Shown here: one piece after another, positions 26,779-34,921 of the stretch
How the letters are laid out: every line of letters begins with the position of its first letter
Position numbering within the stretch: the stretch's first letter is position 1
Translations under genes and position numbers: made by a program
Origin: an uncultured Clostridia bacterium
Lineage (GTDB): Bacteria > Bacillota > Clostridia > Oscillospirales > Acutalibacteraceae
Reading direction: 5' to 3'
NCBI GenBank assembly: GCA_944380875.1
Contig: CALWJA010000095.1
Location: forward strand, 1 to 59,084
Length of the DNA stretch: 59,084 bases
The notes under the pieces: generated by a model
The model's database searches: none
Told to the model about the DNA's origin: nothing
What the model saw: only the letters and a program-made list of their open reading frames with translations

Positions 26779-28599
26779 TTATAAACCTGCGAAATACCCA
26801 TTTTCCATCAAAGCTATAAAAGAAAGCAAGCCTCCCCAGTGGTAGAATTTGTCACTCCTAGATGAATTGCAACCTTCACCGGTATCGGGATCATAATTCT
26901 CGTGCACATGCCCCTTTTCGAGCCACTCTTTCATAATAAGATGAACGGATTTATCCACCAAGTCTTTCTTTGCTTTACTGCACCCATGCTTTCCCAACGC
27001 CAGATACACAAGAAAGTTCATAGGAGCCCAAATTCTGCCCCGCCAATACTCCTGATCGGGAAAAGCCGGATCGTTCCGCGCTATGGACGGCAGGATGTAT
27101 TCACCCCAAAACTCCTTTGGATTATAGAAATGTTCATCCAACATTCTCATAACCCGGCTATCATCTACTTTGCTACTAAAAAGAGCGTGGAAATGGAAGG
27201 GAGAAATGCGGTATTCAAATTTTCCTGTATCGACTCTTCGGTTCAGATACATACCAAAGTTCTCGTCCCAAAGATGCTCCATTTCTTCTTCCATTTTTTC
27301 CGCACGTTTGGAAAGCTCTTCTGCTTTGGCATGATCCCCCAATATTTCCGCAATTTCGGAAAGGCACCTGCAATCCTCAATATACAGGCCGGTGAGTCCC
27401 ACGTCTTCTAAAAACAGGATATTTCTTTCCTTATCAAAAGGAATATTATCATACATGGGGGAATTATCCAAACCGGATTCATAAGCTGCGCCTTGTCTGT
27501 CGTTAACCCCCTCTGCCTCTAAAGCATGGCCAGTTATTGGCTCGTATGCTTCGCTTCCCCAAGCCAAGGTGCCGTTTTGGGTAACACGATGCTCGATAAA
27601 CCACTGGTTCCACCGCAATAAATCCGAATACATTTCTCTTAGAAACCACTTTTCTTCATATTTTTTGTAAAGCATGAGAGCGCACATAGAACCCACAGGA
27701 GGCTGTGAACGATCATAACTTTTAAAACTATTTTGGCAGGAAAAGTTTGGCACAAAGCCTTTATCTGTAATAGTCCTTGTTATAGCTAGTGCATTGCAAT
27801 AGGCTAACTCTTTATTATCAAGCCCCAACATAAGGGAAGCGAAATATGTATCCCAACAAAAAAGAACATACCCTCCGAAATTGTCATTCCATATCCGGCT
27901 AACTGTGGTTATAGGCGTATCTTCCTGGGGATTATAGATCGTATCCCAGGCAAGGCATGTCTGCATGGCATTATACGCCTCGGCCAGATCCCCGTATTTC
28001 GCTTTATTGTCCATCCATTTTTTCTTCTGCTTCTCAATGACTTTTTCGATTTCTTCCAGAGATCTCCGGCGTCCTGTGCTGATACCTACAGCGCAGCTCA
28101 GATCTGCTGATAAATAAGGGCCTTTGCTTCGCACAAACAGCTCTCCGTTATGAGGGCTGGTCATATAAACCGGAATACAGTTTGATTCTTTGCTAAGATA
28201 TAAAATATCACCTTTTTTCTCAGCAATTCCTCCCTTATTCCAATACGTTTCACCATATATAATCAAGGAAGAACATTTCATCGGCTGCTGCTCCGGTTTC
28301 ACCAAAATGACCAAGTCATCCCCATCCAGAGCTGTTGTCACACGGATCGTGTTTTCCAGCCATTCCACTTTCAGATCCGTATACGAGTTATCATACGCAT
28401 GGGCATAGGGTGTAACGATTCCGTCTTCATCTTTTTGCCCAATCAGTGCTTTTTCCAACAGGCGGTTATGCTTATACTCCTTAATTCCCAAGCGGAATCC
28501 TACACCTTCCGGCATCCTCACATGGGAAAGGACACTGTCGTTATTCCAGGTTTTCCAGCCATTCATGCAGGACTGTTTCATTTTTTCAAACTCTGTCAT
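26779..28599 (-). CDS. MGH1/GH63-like (alpha/alpha)6-barrel glycosidase
   Basis: 606 residues: N-terminal beta domain (~1-190) and an (alpha/alpha)6 barrel. Catalytic-type residues of the GH63/MGH1 group are visible: Asp378 in YESGLDNSPMYD (acid) and Glu567 in HENYDPDTGEG (base), with WDTYFASLMLG, YWRGRIWAPMNFLVYLAL and HWGGLLSFIAL. Relatives cleave alpha-glucosides such as glucosylglycerate, mannosylglycerate or Glc-capped N-glycans; which applies here is unknown. No signal peptide. Ribosome binding site AAAGGAGG. Transcribed divergently from an AraC regulator, its likely controller. Confidence 0.85.
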   Translation of the reverse strand: MTEFEKMKQSCMNGWKTWNNDSVLSHVRMPEGVGFRLGIKEYKHNRLLEKALIGQKDEDGIVTPYAHAYDNSYTDLKVEWLENTIRVTTALDGDDLVILVKPEQQPMKCSSLIIYGETYWNKGGIAEKKGDILYLSKESNCIPVYMTSPHNGELFVRSKGPYLSADLSCAVGISTGRRRSLEEIEKVIEKQKKKWMDNKAKYGDLAEAYNAMQTCLAWDTIYNPQEDTPITTVSRIWNDNFGGYVLFCWDTYFASLMLGLDNKELAYCNALAITRTITDKGFVPNFSCQNSFKSYDRSQPPVGSMCALMLYKKYEEKWFLREMYSDLLRWNQWFIEHRVTQNGTLAWGSEAYEPITGHALEAEGVNDRQGAAYESGLDNSPMYDNIPFDKERNILFLEDVGLTGLYIEDCRCLSEIAEILGDHAKAEELSKRAEKMEEEMEHLWDENFGMYLNRRVDTGKFEYRISPFHFHALFSSKVDDSRVMRMLDEHFYNPKEFWGEYILPSIARNDPAFPDQEYWRGRIWAPMNFLVYLALGKHGCSKAKKDLVDKSVHLIMKEWLEKGHVHENYDPDTGEGCNSSRSDKFYHWGGLLSFIALMENGYFAGL

Positions 28600-28945
28600 T
28601 CAACTTCCTCCTTTACAAATACAACTACGTACTGATATAATCACATTAATATCATTATATTGTAGTAATTTTTATAAAACTTTCGGTTTTTCTCTAAAAA
28701 ATATAAGTTTTTCGTATATTCTTTGTATGCGAATTTCTTTTTGTACACAAATTCTTATTTATTTTTATAGAAACTGCCGGCTGACGGAATCTTCCTTTCA
28801 AATTTTCCTTGCTGAAAGGCAAAATAAGAAAAATTTCAAAGACTCCGCAAGGTTTTTTCCGCCGGTCTGCAGAAAACCGTATCCCGCTGACAGGACATGG
28901 CTTTCCTTCTCTTTCCATTCTTAATTTTTAAAAGGGGATTTAAAA
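28600..28945. promoter_or_regulatory. Divergent control region between the glycosidase and the AraC gene
   Basis: About 345 nt without a gene. A minus-strand TATAAT (28659-28654) in an AT-rich palindromic setting lies 55 nt before the glycosidase start; its -35 is poor, as expected for an activator-dependent promoter. No clear direct-repeat AraC operator could be picked out by eye. Confidence 0.45.
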
Positions 28946-29830
28946 ATGGAACCTGTATATGAACAAATCCATAACAATCTTGGGCTGCCTATTACGGTCT
29001 ACCATATAAACAGTTGGGAATTGCCCACACTCATTTACTGCAACTGGCATAAAGAACTGGAATTTATCTATGTATATCAAGGTCGACTCTCCCTTACAGT
29101 CGCCGATAAAAAAGCATCTCTTAAGGAAGGGGATATCGCCGTGGTCAATATGGATGAAATCCACTACGGAGAAGCGATTGCTCCATTCAACTGTGAGATC
29201 TTTGTGTTTCTTGTTTCTATAGAGCAAAGCCTTCCTGCCAATAATGCGGGAGCATGCCGTTCCCTGCAGCAGCTTCTCAATGAGGAATTGCGGCTCACTC
29301 CCCTTATTGCCCCTCAAGCGCCTAGGTATGCAGAACTTCTTTCTTGTCTCATGGGCATGTATACCCTTTACAAAGAAAGAGAAGAAGGATTTGAACTGCA
29401 GGCTCTCAGCTTGGTATATGAACTTTTTTCTATTCTCTTTTCCGTAAAAAACTTTTATCTTGTGGCAGATACCCCTATTTCCACCCAGACACAGGAAAAA
29501 ATTAACCGTCTAAAAAAAGTTCTCTCTTATATTGATCAAAACTACGGCCAAAAAATATATACAAAGGAACTGGCTGACCTTCTCTATATGGGGGAAGACA
29601 ATTTTTATAAATTTTTTCTAAGTCTAACGGGAGTTTCCCCTTCCAAGTATATACTCTCCTATCGAATGAAGAAAGCTGCCAAGCTTTTGGCCGCAACGGA
29701 TCTTCCTGTGACAGAGGTTTGTTACCGTGTGGGATTCAATACCGTTAGCTATTTTATTAAGATGTTTCGGGAACAGTTTGGATGTACACCCAAGAAATAC
29801 CGCAGTATTCAACAAAACACGGAAACCTGA
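28946..29830 (+). CDS. AraC-family transcriptional regulator with cupin sensor domain
   Basis: 294 residues. An N-terminal AraC-binding cupin (~15-90; WHKELEFIYVYQGRLSLTVADKKASLKEGDIAVVNMDEIHYG) is joined through a helical linker to two C-terminal HTH motifs (~190-290; YTKELADLLYMGEDNFYKFF and VTEVCYRVGFNTVSYFIKMFREQFGCTPKKYR). This arrangement is typical for sensing a sugar and activating adjacent catabolic genes. Ribosome binding site AAAGGGGA. Divergent from the MGH1-like glycosidase, which is the best target candidate. A strong terminator follows. Confidence 0.92.
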   Translation: MEPVYEQIHNNLGLPITVYHINSWELPTLIYCNWHKELEFIYVYQGRLSLTVADKKASLKEGDIAVVNMDEIHYGEAIAPFNCEIFVFLVSIEQSLPANNAGACRSLQQLLNEELRLTPLIAPQAPRYAELLSCLMGMYTLYKEREEGFELQALSLVYELFSILFSVKNFYLVADTPISTQTQEKINRLKKVLSYIDQNYGQKIYTKELADLLYMGEDNFYKFFLSLTGVSPSKYILSYRMKKAAKLLAATDLPVTEVCYRVGFNTVSYFIKMFREQFGCTPKKYRSIQQNTET

Positions 29831-29890
29831 TTCCCAGAAGAATACGCCATCGAGCTTTACAGTACGGCTTTAAAAAACAGACATACAGAA

Positions 29891-29933
29891 AAAAGGATCT
29901 GCAAAGATACGTGTATCTTTGCAGATCCTTTTT
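29891..29933. terminator. Bidirectional terminator between araC-type gene and xth
   Basis: Perfect stem of about 20 bp (AAAAGGATCTGCAAAGATAC with its complement) and a two-base loop, A-run on one side and T-run on the other. Confidence 0.9.
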
Positions 29934-29976
29934 ATTATACAAACTTTTCCTATATTCCCGCAGGCATTTTCTGGAA

Positions 29977-30732
29977 TCATTCTTTCAAGACCAACTCTAC
30001 AGGGCAGTGGTCGCTTCCCATAATCTCTGTCCGAATATTCGCTTCAGAAATAAGGGGTGCGATTCGATCCGACACAAGAAAATAATCGATGCGCCAGCCG
30101 GCATTTTTCTCCCTGGCATGGAACATATAGCTCCACCAGCTGTAAACGCCCGTGGTATCCGGATGCAGATATCGGAACGTATCCGTAAACCCCGAGGAAA
30201 GCAGCTCTGTCATTTTGGCGCGCTCTTCATCGCTGAATCCTGCATTTCCTCGGTTGGTTTTTGGATTTTTCAGATCTATTTCCTGATGGGCGACATTCAT
30301 ATCGCCACATACAACCACGGGCTTTTTAGCGTCCAGTTCCTTAAGATACCGGCGAAACGCATCTTCCCATTCCATGCGGTAAGAAAGGCGAGCCAATTCC
30401 CTCTGGGCATTGGGAGTATAAACCGTCACCAAATAATGATCGGGAAATTCCAGGGTAATACTCCGCCCTTCCCCCACATGGGCGTCATCCCCTATATCAT
30501 ACATAACGGAAACAGGTTCCTGCTTGGAAAAAACAGCTGTCCCTGAATAGCCTTTCTTTATAGCGGAATTCCAGTATTGATGATACCCCGGCAGGGAGAG
30601 TTCCACCTGCCCCGGCTGCATTTTCGTTTCCTGCAGGCAAAACACATCTGCCTGTGAAGCGTGGAAAAATTCTTCAAACCCTTTATTCAGGCATGCACGC
30701 AGCCCATTGACGTTCCAGGAGATATATTTCAT
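29977..30732 (-). CDS. xth: Exodeoxyribonuclease III / AP endonuclease
   Basis: Base-excision repair nuclease that nicks at abasic sites and has 3'-5' exonuclease and phosphatase activity. 251 residues of the EEP fold: MKYISWNVNGLRAC (Asn ligand), the metal-binding Glu in VFCLQETKMQPG, YTPNAQRELARLSYRMEW, CGDMNVAHQEIDLKNPK, the catalytic SWWSYMFHAREKNAGWRIDYFLVS and GSDHCPVEL. The ATG at 30732 has AAGGAAGG 7 nt upstream; the two in-frame codons before it would crowd that site. Stands alone between the AraC and GH2 genes, divergent from the latter. Confidence 0.95.
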   Translation of the reverse strand: MKYISWNVNGLRACLNKGFEEFFHASQADVFCLQETKMQPGQVELSLPGYHQYWNSAIKKGYSGTAVFSKQEPVSVMYDIGDDAHVGEGRSITLEFPDHYLVTVYTPNAQRELARLSYRMEWEDAFRRYLKELDAKKPVVVCGDMNVAHQEIDLKNPKTNRGNAGFSDEERAKMTELLSSGFTDTFRYLHPDTTGVYSWWSYMFHAREKNAGWRIDYFLVSDRIAPLISEANIRTEIMGSDHCPVELVLKE

Positions 30733-30762
30733 TTCCATACCTTCCTTTTCATTTGTATACAA

Positions 30763-31052
30763 AATTCTGTTTTACGTTCTGCATTCTCTTTCAAAAAGCT
30801 TTATTTATAAGATAGTATACCATATCCTTCTAAGAATAAAAAGAGAATACATTTTTCTATTTGGAGTCCCCATTCCCCGCCTGCATTTTTCATACTTTGC
30901 AAAGGGCATACGCCCTCATTGACAAAGAATTCAAACCTTTTTATACTGAAAGAAATGGTTTATCCATCCTTCCACCCTTTAATATATGGATATTTTAGAT
31001 TTGATTTTACACCCTGCTTTTAAAGCGGCGTGTCTTTTCCATAAATCCGGTG
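30763..31052. other. Intergenic region between xth and the GH2 gene
   Basis: About 290 nt without coding character. It should carry the xth promoter, which I could not place with confidence. No strong hairpin. Confidence 0.4.
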
Positions 31053-31080
31053 TTGCTAAAAAAAGAAGAGGTACTATAAA
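31053..31080 (+). promoter_or_regulatory. Probable promoter of the GH2 gene
   Basis: TTGCTA (31053-31058), 16 nt, TATAAA (31075-31080). The expected start would leave only a ~20-nt leader containing the AAAGGAGG ribosome binding site. Confidence 0.5.
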
Positions 31081-31104
31081 AACTGTAGAAAAAGGAGGAT
31101 CTGT

Positions 31105-33381
31105 ATGCAAACATTGCTAAATGAAAACTGGAAATTTTATCTGGGAGACGAAAATGAAGCCTATTACAAAGGATATGATGATTCCGCATGGAAAACGGTT
31201 TGTCTTCCACATGATTGGTCTGTAACCCTTCCGTTTGATAAAAAATACAGCAGCGGCACAGGGTATCTGGCCGGGGGCACAGGCTGGTATCGGAAACATT
31301 TTGAACTGGGTCCGGATACAAAAGGAAAACATATATTTGTCACCTTCGGGGGCGTTTACAAAAACAGCCGTGTATGGATCAACAGCAATTATCTGGGGCA
31401 AAGGCCATATGGCTACAGCACCTTTACATATGATATTACAGATTTTGTTATTCCCGGCGAAAATGTCCTTTCTGTCCGGGTAGAGCATAACGATCTGGCG
31501 GATTCCCGCTGGTTTACAGGCAGCGGCATATATCGGGATGTTACCCTCACTGTGAAAAACCCCTGCCATTTTGCGGAGTACAGCGTATTTGCTTCTACAA
31601 AAGAAGCGAATACGAAGCAGGCTGCGCTGCGGATTCAGTGGCAGCTTACGGATCCGGAGGCACAAGCCCGATTTACTTTATTGGATGAAAACGGCGCAGA
31701 AGCAGCCTCTTCCTCCCTTCTTCCCGCAGAGGGCACTGCGGAGATCTGCGTAAAACACCCAAAGCTTTGGAGCCCTCAGTCCCCTTATCTGTATACCCTT
31801 ATATGCTGCGCTATAAAAAGCGGCCTGGAAACGGACCGGGAAGACTATTCTATCGGGATCCGCACAATTCGGTTCGATACGGATCAAGGCTTCTTCCTGA
31901 ACAGCAGCTCTTTGAAAATAAAGGGGCTGTGTATCCTCCATGACGCAGGCTGTCTGGGAGCGGCAGTCCCCAAAGAAGTCTGGAGGAGACGTCTCGAAAA
32001 ATTTAAAGAGTGCGGCGCCAACGCTATCCGCACCAGCCACAATCCTCCTGATGAAAATTTGCTTTCCCTTTGCGACGAAATGGGTTTTCTCGTTATGGAC
32101 GAAGCCTTTGACGAATGGGAAGGCTGCAAAAACAAATGGTGGCAGGGGCACAATGTATACCCTCCCCGCCATTATGGCTACTCGGAAGCATTTCCCGAAT
32201 GGCATGAACGAGATCTTTCCCAAATGGTGCTCAGAGACAGAAACCATCCTTCCGTTATCATGTGGAGTATCGGTAATGAAATCGATTATCCCAACGATCC
32301 CTATGTGCACCCTCTCTTTCAGAGCATGACGGGAAATAACGACGCAAACAAACCTTCCCAGGAAAGGCAATATGATCCCAACAAACCCAACGCCCAGCGT
32401 TTAGCTACCCTTTCAGCTGAGTTGGTTGCTATCGTTAAGCGCCACGACGATACAAGACCCGTCACATCAGCGCTGGCTTTCCCGGAACTTTCCAACCAGA
32501 CCGGGTATGCCCAAACTCTGGATATTGTGGGCTATAACTATAAAGAACATTTGTATGAAGAGGATCACAAGAAATATCCCCATGTGATCTATGGAAGCGA
32601 AAACTCAACCGACCCGAAAGCCTGGCTCTATGTCAAAAATAACGACTACATATGCGGGCAATTTTTATGGACAGGCATTGATTTCCTGGGTGAAGCCCAG
32701 GGCTGGCCAATCCGGATCTCACAGGCGGGCATTTTAAATCTGGCTTGCTTTGAAAAGCCCCTCTGGTATCAACGGAAAGCTATCTGGACAGAAGCCTCTT
32801 TCTGTAAACTGGCCTCCGGAAGAACGGGCATATCCTACGAGGAAAACTTCTCTTGGAACTGGGAAGAAGGAGAAGAAATCACCGTTTCCTGCTACACCAA
32901 CTGCGAAACGGTGCAACTATTTCTCAACGGAACAAGCCTTGGAGAGAAAAAACTTTCCGATGATGACTGCGGCAGAGCTACATGGAAAATCCCCTTTGAA
33001 AAAGGAATTGTTAAAGCGATTTGCAAAAACGGCTGCGAAACCGTGGAAGATTCTCTCATCACAGCGGGAAAACCGGTTATGCTTCAATTGAAAAAATGGG
33101 AAAATTCCAAAGACGACACCATTTGCCAGGTGGAGATCCTGGCTCCAGACGAAAATGGCAACCTCCTTCCCGGATACGGACCGATGGTTTTTCTGCATGT
33201 AATCGGCAACGGCACTCTTTTGGGAATAGAAAACGGCGGGCCGGATGACCTTACCTCCTATACGGAACCGGCAAGGCGTACTCTTAACGGAAGGCTGCTG
33301 GCATATATCCGCAAAAAAGGAGAGAAAATCCGCCTGATTGCGTGGTCGGAAGAATTGGGAGAAACCGAACTGAAACTATAA
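31105..33381 (+). CDS. GH2 beta-glycosidase (beta-galactosidase type) with DUF4982
   Basis: 758 residues: sugar-binding jelly roll (~1-150), immunoglobulin-like domain (~155-255), TIM-barrel catalytic domain (~260-550), DUF4982 (~560-640) and a C-terminal beta domain ending in the family's RTLNGRLLAYIRKKGEKI stretch. The acid/base is Glu392 (MWSIGNEID) and the nucleophile Glu499 (YGSENST); SHNPPDENLLSLCDEMGFLVMDEAFDEW is the usual GH2 segment. Substrate may be a beta-galactoside or beta-glucuronide-like sugar; not decidable. No signal peptide, so intracellular. Monocistronic between its promoter and terminator. Confidence 0.92.
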   Translation: MQTLLNENWKFYLGDENEAYYKGYDDSAWKTVCLPHDWSVTLPFDKKYSSGTGYLAGGTGWYRKHFELGPDTKGKHIFVTFGGVYKNSRVWINSNYLGQRPYGYSTFTYDITDFVIPGENVLSVRVEHNDLADSRWFTGSGIYRDVTLTVKNPCHFAEYSVFASTKEANTKQAALRIQWQLTDPEAQARFTLLDENGAEAASSSLLPAEGTAEICVKHPKLWSPQSPYLYTLICCAIKSGLETDREDYSIGIRTIRFDTDQGFFLNSSSLKIKGLCILHDAGCLGAAVPKEVWRRRLEKFKECGANAIRTSHNPPDENLLSLCDEMGFLVMDEAFDEWEGCKNKWWQGHNVYPPRHYGYSEAFPEWHERDLSQMVLRDRNHPSVIMWSIGNEIDYPNDPYVHPLFQSMTGNNDANKPSQERQYDPNKPNAQRLATLSAELVAIVKRHDDTRPVTSALAFPELSNQTGYAQTLDIVGYNYKEHLYEEDHKKYPHVIYGSENSTDPKAWLYVKNNDYICGQFLWTGIDFLGEAQGWPIRISQAGILNLACFEKPLWYQRKAIWTEASFCKLASGRTGISYEENFSWNWEEGEEITVSCYTNCETVQLFLNGTSLGEKKLSDDDCGRATWKIPFEKGIVKAICKNGCETVEDSLITAGKPVMLQLKKWENSKDDTICQVEILAPDENGNLLPGYGPMVFLHVIGNGTLLGIENGGPDDLTSYTEPARRTLNGRLLAYIRKKGEKIRLIAWSEELGETELKL

Positions 33382-33390
33382 CTATAACTT

Positions 33391-33430
33391 AAAAAGGAAC
33401 GGCAGATTCATTCACCTGCCGTTCCTTTTT
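33391..33430. terminator. Bidirectional terminator between the GH2 gene and the XRE gene
   Basis: 15-bp perfect stem AAAAAGGAACGGCAG / CTGCCGTTCCTTTTT with a 10-nt loop. The stop codon of the opposing XRE gene lies on its right edge. Confidence 0.9.
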
Positions 33431-33800
33431 ATTCCCGCCCTTTGGGAAGCTTTCCAAATTCACCCATAATATCATTGAGAATTTGCTTTTGATGAGCTGT
33501 AAACCCAGGGTATCGCTTGCCCTCACGATATTCTGTCACAAGTTGTATAAGAGTTTCAATCTGCTGCTCAGATAAGCCTTCTACAACGATGGAACGCCGG
33601 TTCACAAAACCTACCAAATAATCCAGAGAGATATCCAACACAACAGACAGATCTATCAGCGTTTCCCCGGAAGGAGTTTTCAAGTCGTTTTCATAAGCGC
33701 TAATAACGGCCCTGCTTTTTCCTATCTTTTCTGCCAACTGAGCCTGTGAATACTTTTTGATTTTTCTTGCCATATAAATTTTCTGCCCCAACCCATGCAT
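33429..33800 (-). CDS. XRE-family HTH regulator (123 aa)
   Basis: Cro/CI-type HTH at residues ~5-62 (KIYMARKIKKYSQAQLAEKIGKSRAVISAYENDLKTPSGETLIDLSVVLDISLDYLVG), followed by a short C-terminal segment with a YREGKRYPGFTAHQKQILNDI helix. The ATG at 33800 (MHGLGQKIYM) has GGAG 9 nt upstream; ATG 33809 and GTG 33815 are in-frame alternatives. It diverges from another XRE gene, and the gap carries paired repeats placed alike relative to both promoters, suggesting auto- or cross-repression. No phage gene is next to it. Confidence 0.85.
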   Translation of the reverse strand: MHGLGQKIYMARKIKKYSQAQLAEKIGKSRAVISAYENDLKTPSGETLIDLSVVLDISLDYLVGFVNRRSIVVEGLSEQQIETLIQLVTEYREGKRYPGFTAHQKQILNDIMGEFGKLPKGRE

Positions 33801-33813
33801 CCTCTTCATCTCC

Positions 33814-33899
33814 ACTATTAGTTGCTTTATACTATAAAATTGTAAACTGTTGACAGATACCTTAAGAATCTCTTATTATTAAATATGTAAACTAATAGT
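33814..33899. promoter_or_regulatory. Symmetric operator-like repeats between two XRE genes
   Basis: ACTATTAGTT (33814-33823) and its inverse AACTAATAGT (33890-33899) sit just downstream of the two divergent -10 regions. TGTAAACT occurs at 33841-33848 and again at 33886-33893. The layout fits a repressor that covers the start sites of both promoters. Confidence 0.5.
33850..33879 (+). promoter_or_regulatory. Promoter of the 85-aa XRE gene
   Basis: TTGACA (33850-33855), 18 nt, TATTAT (33874-33879). On the opposite strand TCAACA and TATAAA (33831-33826) with a 16-nt spacer may serve the divergent gene, so the -35 elements overlap. Confidence 0.65.
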
Positions 33900-33923
33900 A
33901 TCAACTTAAAAGGGGAAAGAAGT

Positions 33924-34181
33924 ATGCTGTTAAAGGAAGAATCACTAAAAAATTTTGCACCTAATCTAAAAATACGCCGTAAAAACGCTCATCTTTCTCA
34001 AACGCAGGTTGCTAAGATTCTGGGTATATCCCCATCTACCTATATATCCTACGAAAGAGGAAAGTCCTATCCTACTCTTCCAAATCTTATAAAAATTCTG
34101 CATCTTTTCGGCGTCTCGATTGAAGATCTTATGCGGGATGTACCATCCGCCTCCTATCTGCGGCATATGCATTTCCGCTGA
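33924..34181 (+). CDS. Small XRE-family HTH protein (85 aa)
   Basis: A single Cro/CI-type HTH (residues ~12-68: LKIRRKNAHLSQTQVAKILGISPSTYISYERGKSYPTLPNLIKILHLFGVSIEDLM) with almost nothing else, like phage Cro or antitoxin-type repressors. AAAGGGGAAAG lies upstream of the ATG. No toxin-like partner gene follows; the next gene on this strand is ppiB with its own promoter. Probably pairs with the divergent XRE regulator as a two-repressor switch (inference). Confidence 0.85.
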   Translation: MLLKEESLKNFAPNLKIRRKNAHLSQTQVAKILGISPSTYISYERGKSYPTLPNLIKILHLFGVSIEDLMRDVPSASYLRHMHFR

Positions 34182-34244
34182 TGGATATAGTCATTGATTT
34201 CTATATCTAAAATACCGTTTTTCAACAAATCTTCCGGCATCCGC

Positions 34245-34273
34245 TTGGCTATTCCTTGATTTCATGCTATACT
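34245..34273 (+). promoter_or_regulatory. Promoter of the ppiB-ABC exporter unit
   Basis: TTGGCT (34245-34250), a 17-nt spacer and TATACT (34268-34273) with an extended -10 TGC. The start near 34280 puts the following hairpin into the 5' leader. Confidence 0.6.
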
Positions 34274-34297
34274 GTATTTTGATAAATATAGGGCAAT

Positions 34298-34322
34298 AAA
34301 ATGCGCGCTAGGCGCGCATTTT
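34298..34322 (+). promoter_or_regulatory. Terminator-like hairpin in the ppiB leader
   Basis: Perfect 11-bp stem AAAATGCGCGC / GCGCGCATTTT with a three-base loop, then ATATTTTC. It ends transcription from the XRE gene and, since the promoter at 34245 lies before it, could attenuate ppiB. Confidence 0.6.
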
Positions 34323-34381
34323 ATATTTTCGCAGCTTCAAAAAAGATGTATGCAAGCGCCCATGTGAAGGAGGAAATAAAC

Positions 34382-34897
34382 ATGAAAAATCCTATTGTAA
34401 CCATTGAAACCAACCGAGGTGTCATCCAGGTGGAGTTGTATCCGGAAATTGCTCCTAATACGGTAAAAAATTTCCTTTCCCTTGTGAATAAAGGCTTTTA
34501 TGACGATACGATCTTTCATCGTGTAATCCCAGGTTTTATGATCCAGGGTGGTGATCCCCAAGGCACAGGAATGGGAGGTCCCGGATATACGATTCCCGGC
34601 GAATTTTCCTCAAACGGGTTTACAAACGATCTGAAGCATACTAGAGGAGTTCTTTCCATGGCCAGAGCTATGCATCCGGATAGCGCTGGAAGTCAGTTCT
34701 TCCTCATGGTAGCAGACGCCCCCCACCTGGACGGCCAGTATGCGTCCTTCGGCAAAGTAATCTCCGGTATGGAGGTTTGCGACGCTATTGTTTCCACAAA
34801 ACGCAATTATAACGACCGGCCTCTGGAAGAGCAGAAAATGATTAAAGTAACTGCCGAAACCTTCGGCGAAGAGTATCCAGAGCCGGAAACTCTGTAA
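34382..34897 (+). CDS. ppiB: Peptidyl-prolyl cis-trans isomerase, cyclophilin type
   Basis: 171 residues covering one cyclophilin domain: MKNPIVTIETNRGVIQVELYPEIAPNTVKNF, then YDDTIFHRVIPGFMIQGGDPQGTGMGG with the catalytic Arg (FHRV), GVLSMARAMHPDSAGSQFFL and LDGQYASFGKVISGMEV. Start ATG at 34382 has AAGGAGG 8 nt upstream; the frame is open further left but enters the leader hairpin. No signal peptide, so cytoplasmic protein folding. The ABC exporter begins 24 nt after its stop and shares its transcript. Confidence 0.95.
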   Translation: MKNPIVTIETNRGVIQVELYPEIAPNTVKNFLSLVNKGFYDDTIFHRVIPGFMIQGGDPQGTGMGGPGYTIPGEFSSNGFTNDLKHTRGVLSMARAMHPDSAGSQFFLMVADAPHLDGQYASFGKVISGMEVCDAIVSTKRNYNDRPLEEQKMIKVTAETFGEEYPEPETL

Positions 34898-34921
34898 AGA
34901 AAGAAGAGAAAGCCACACATA

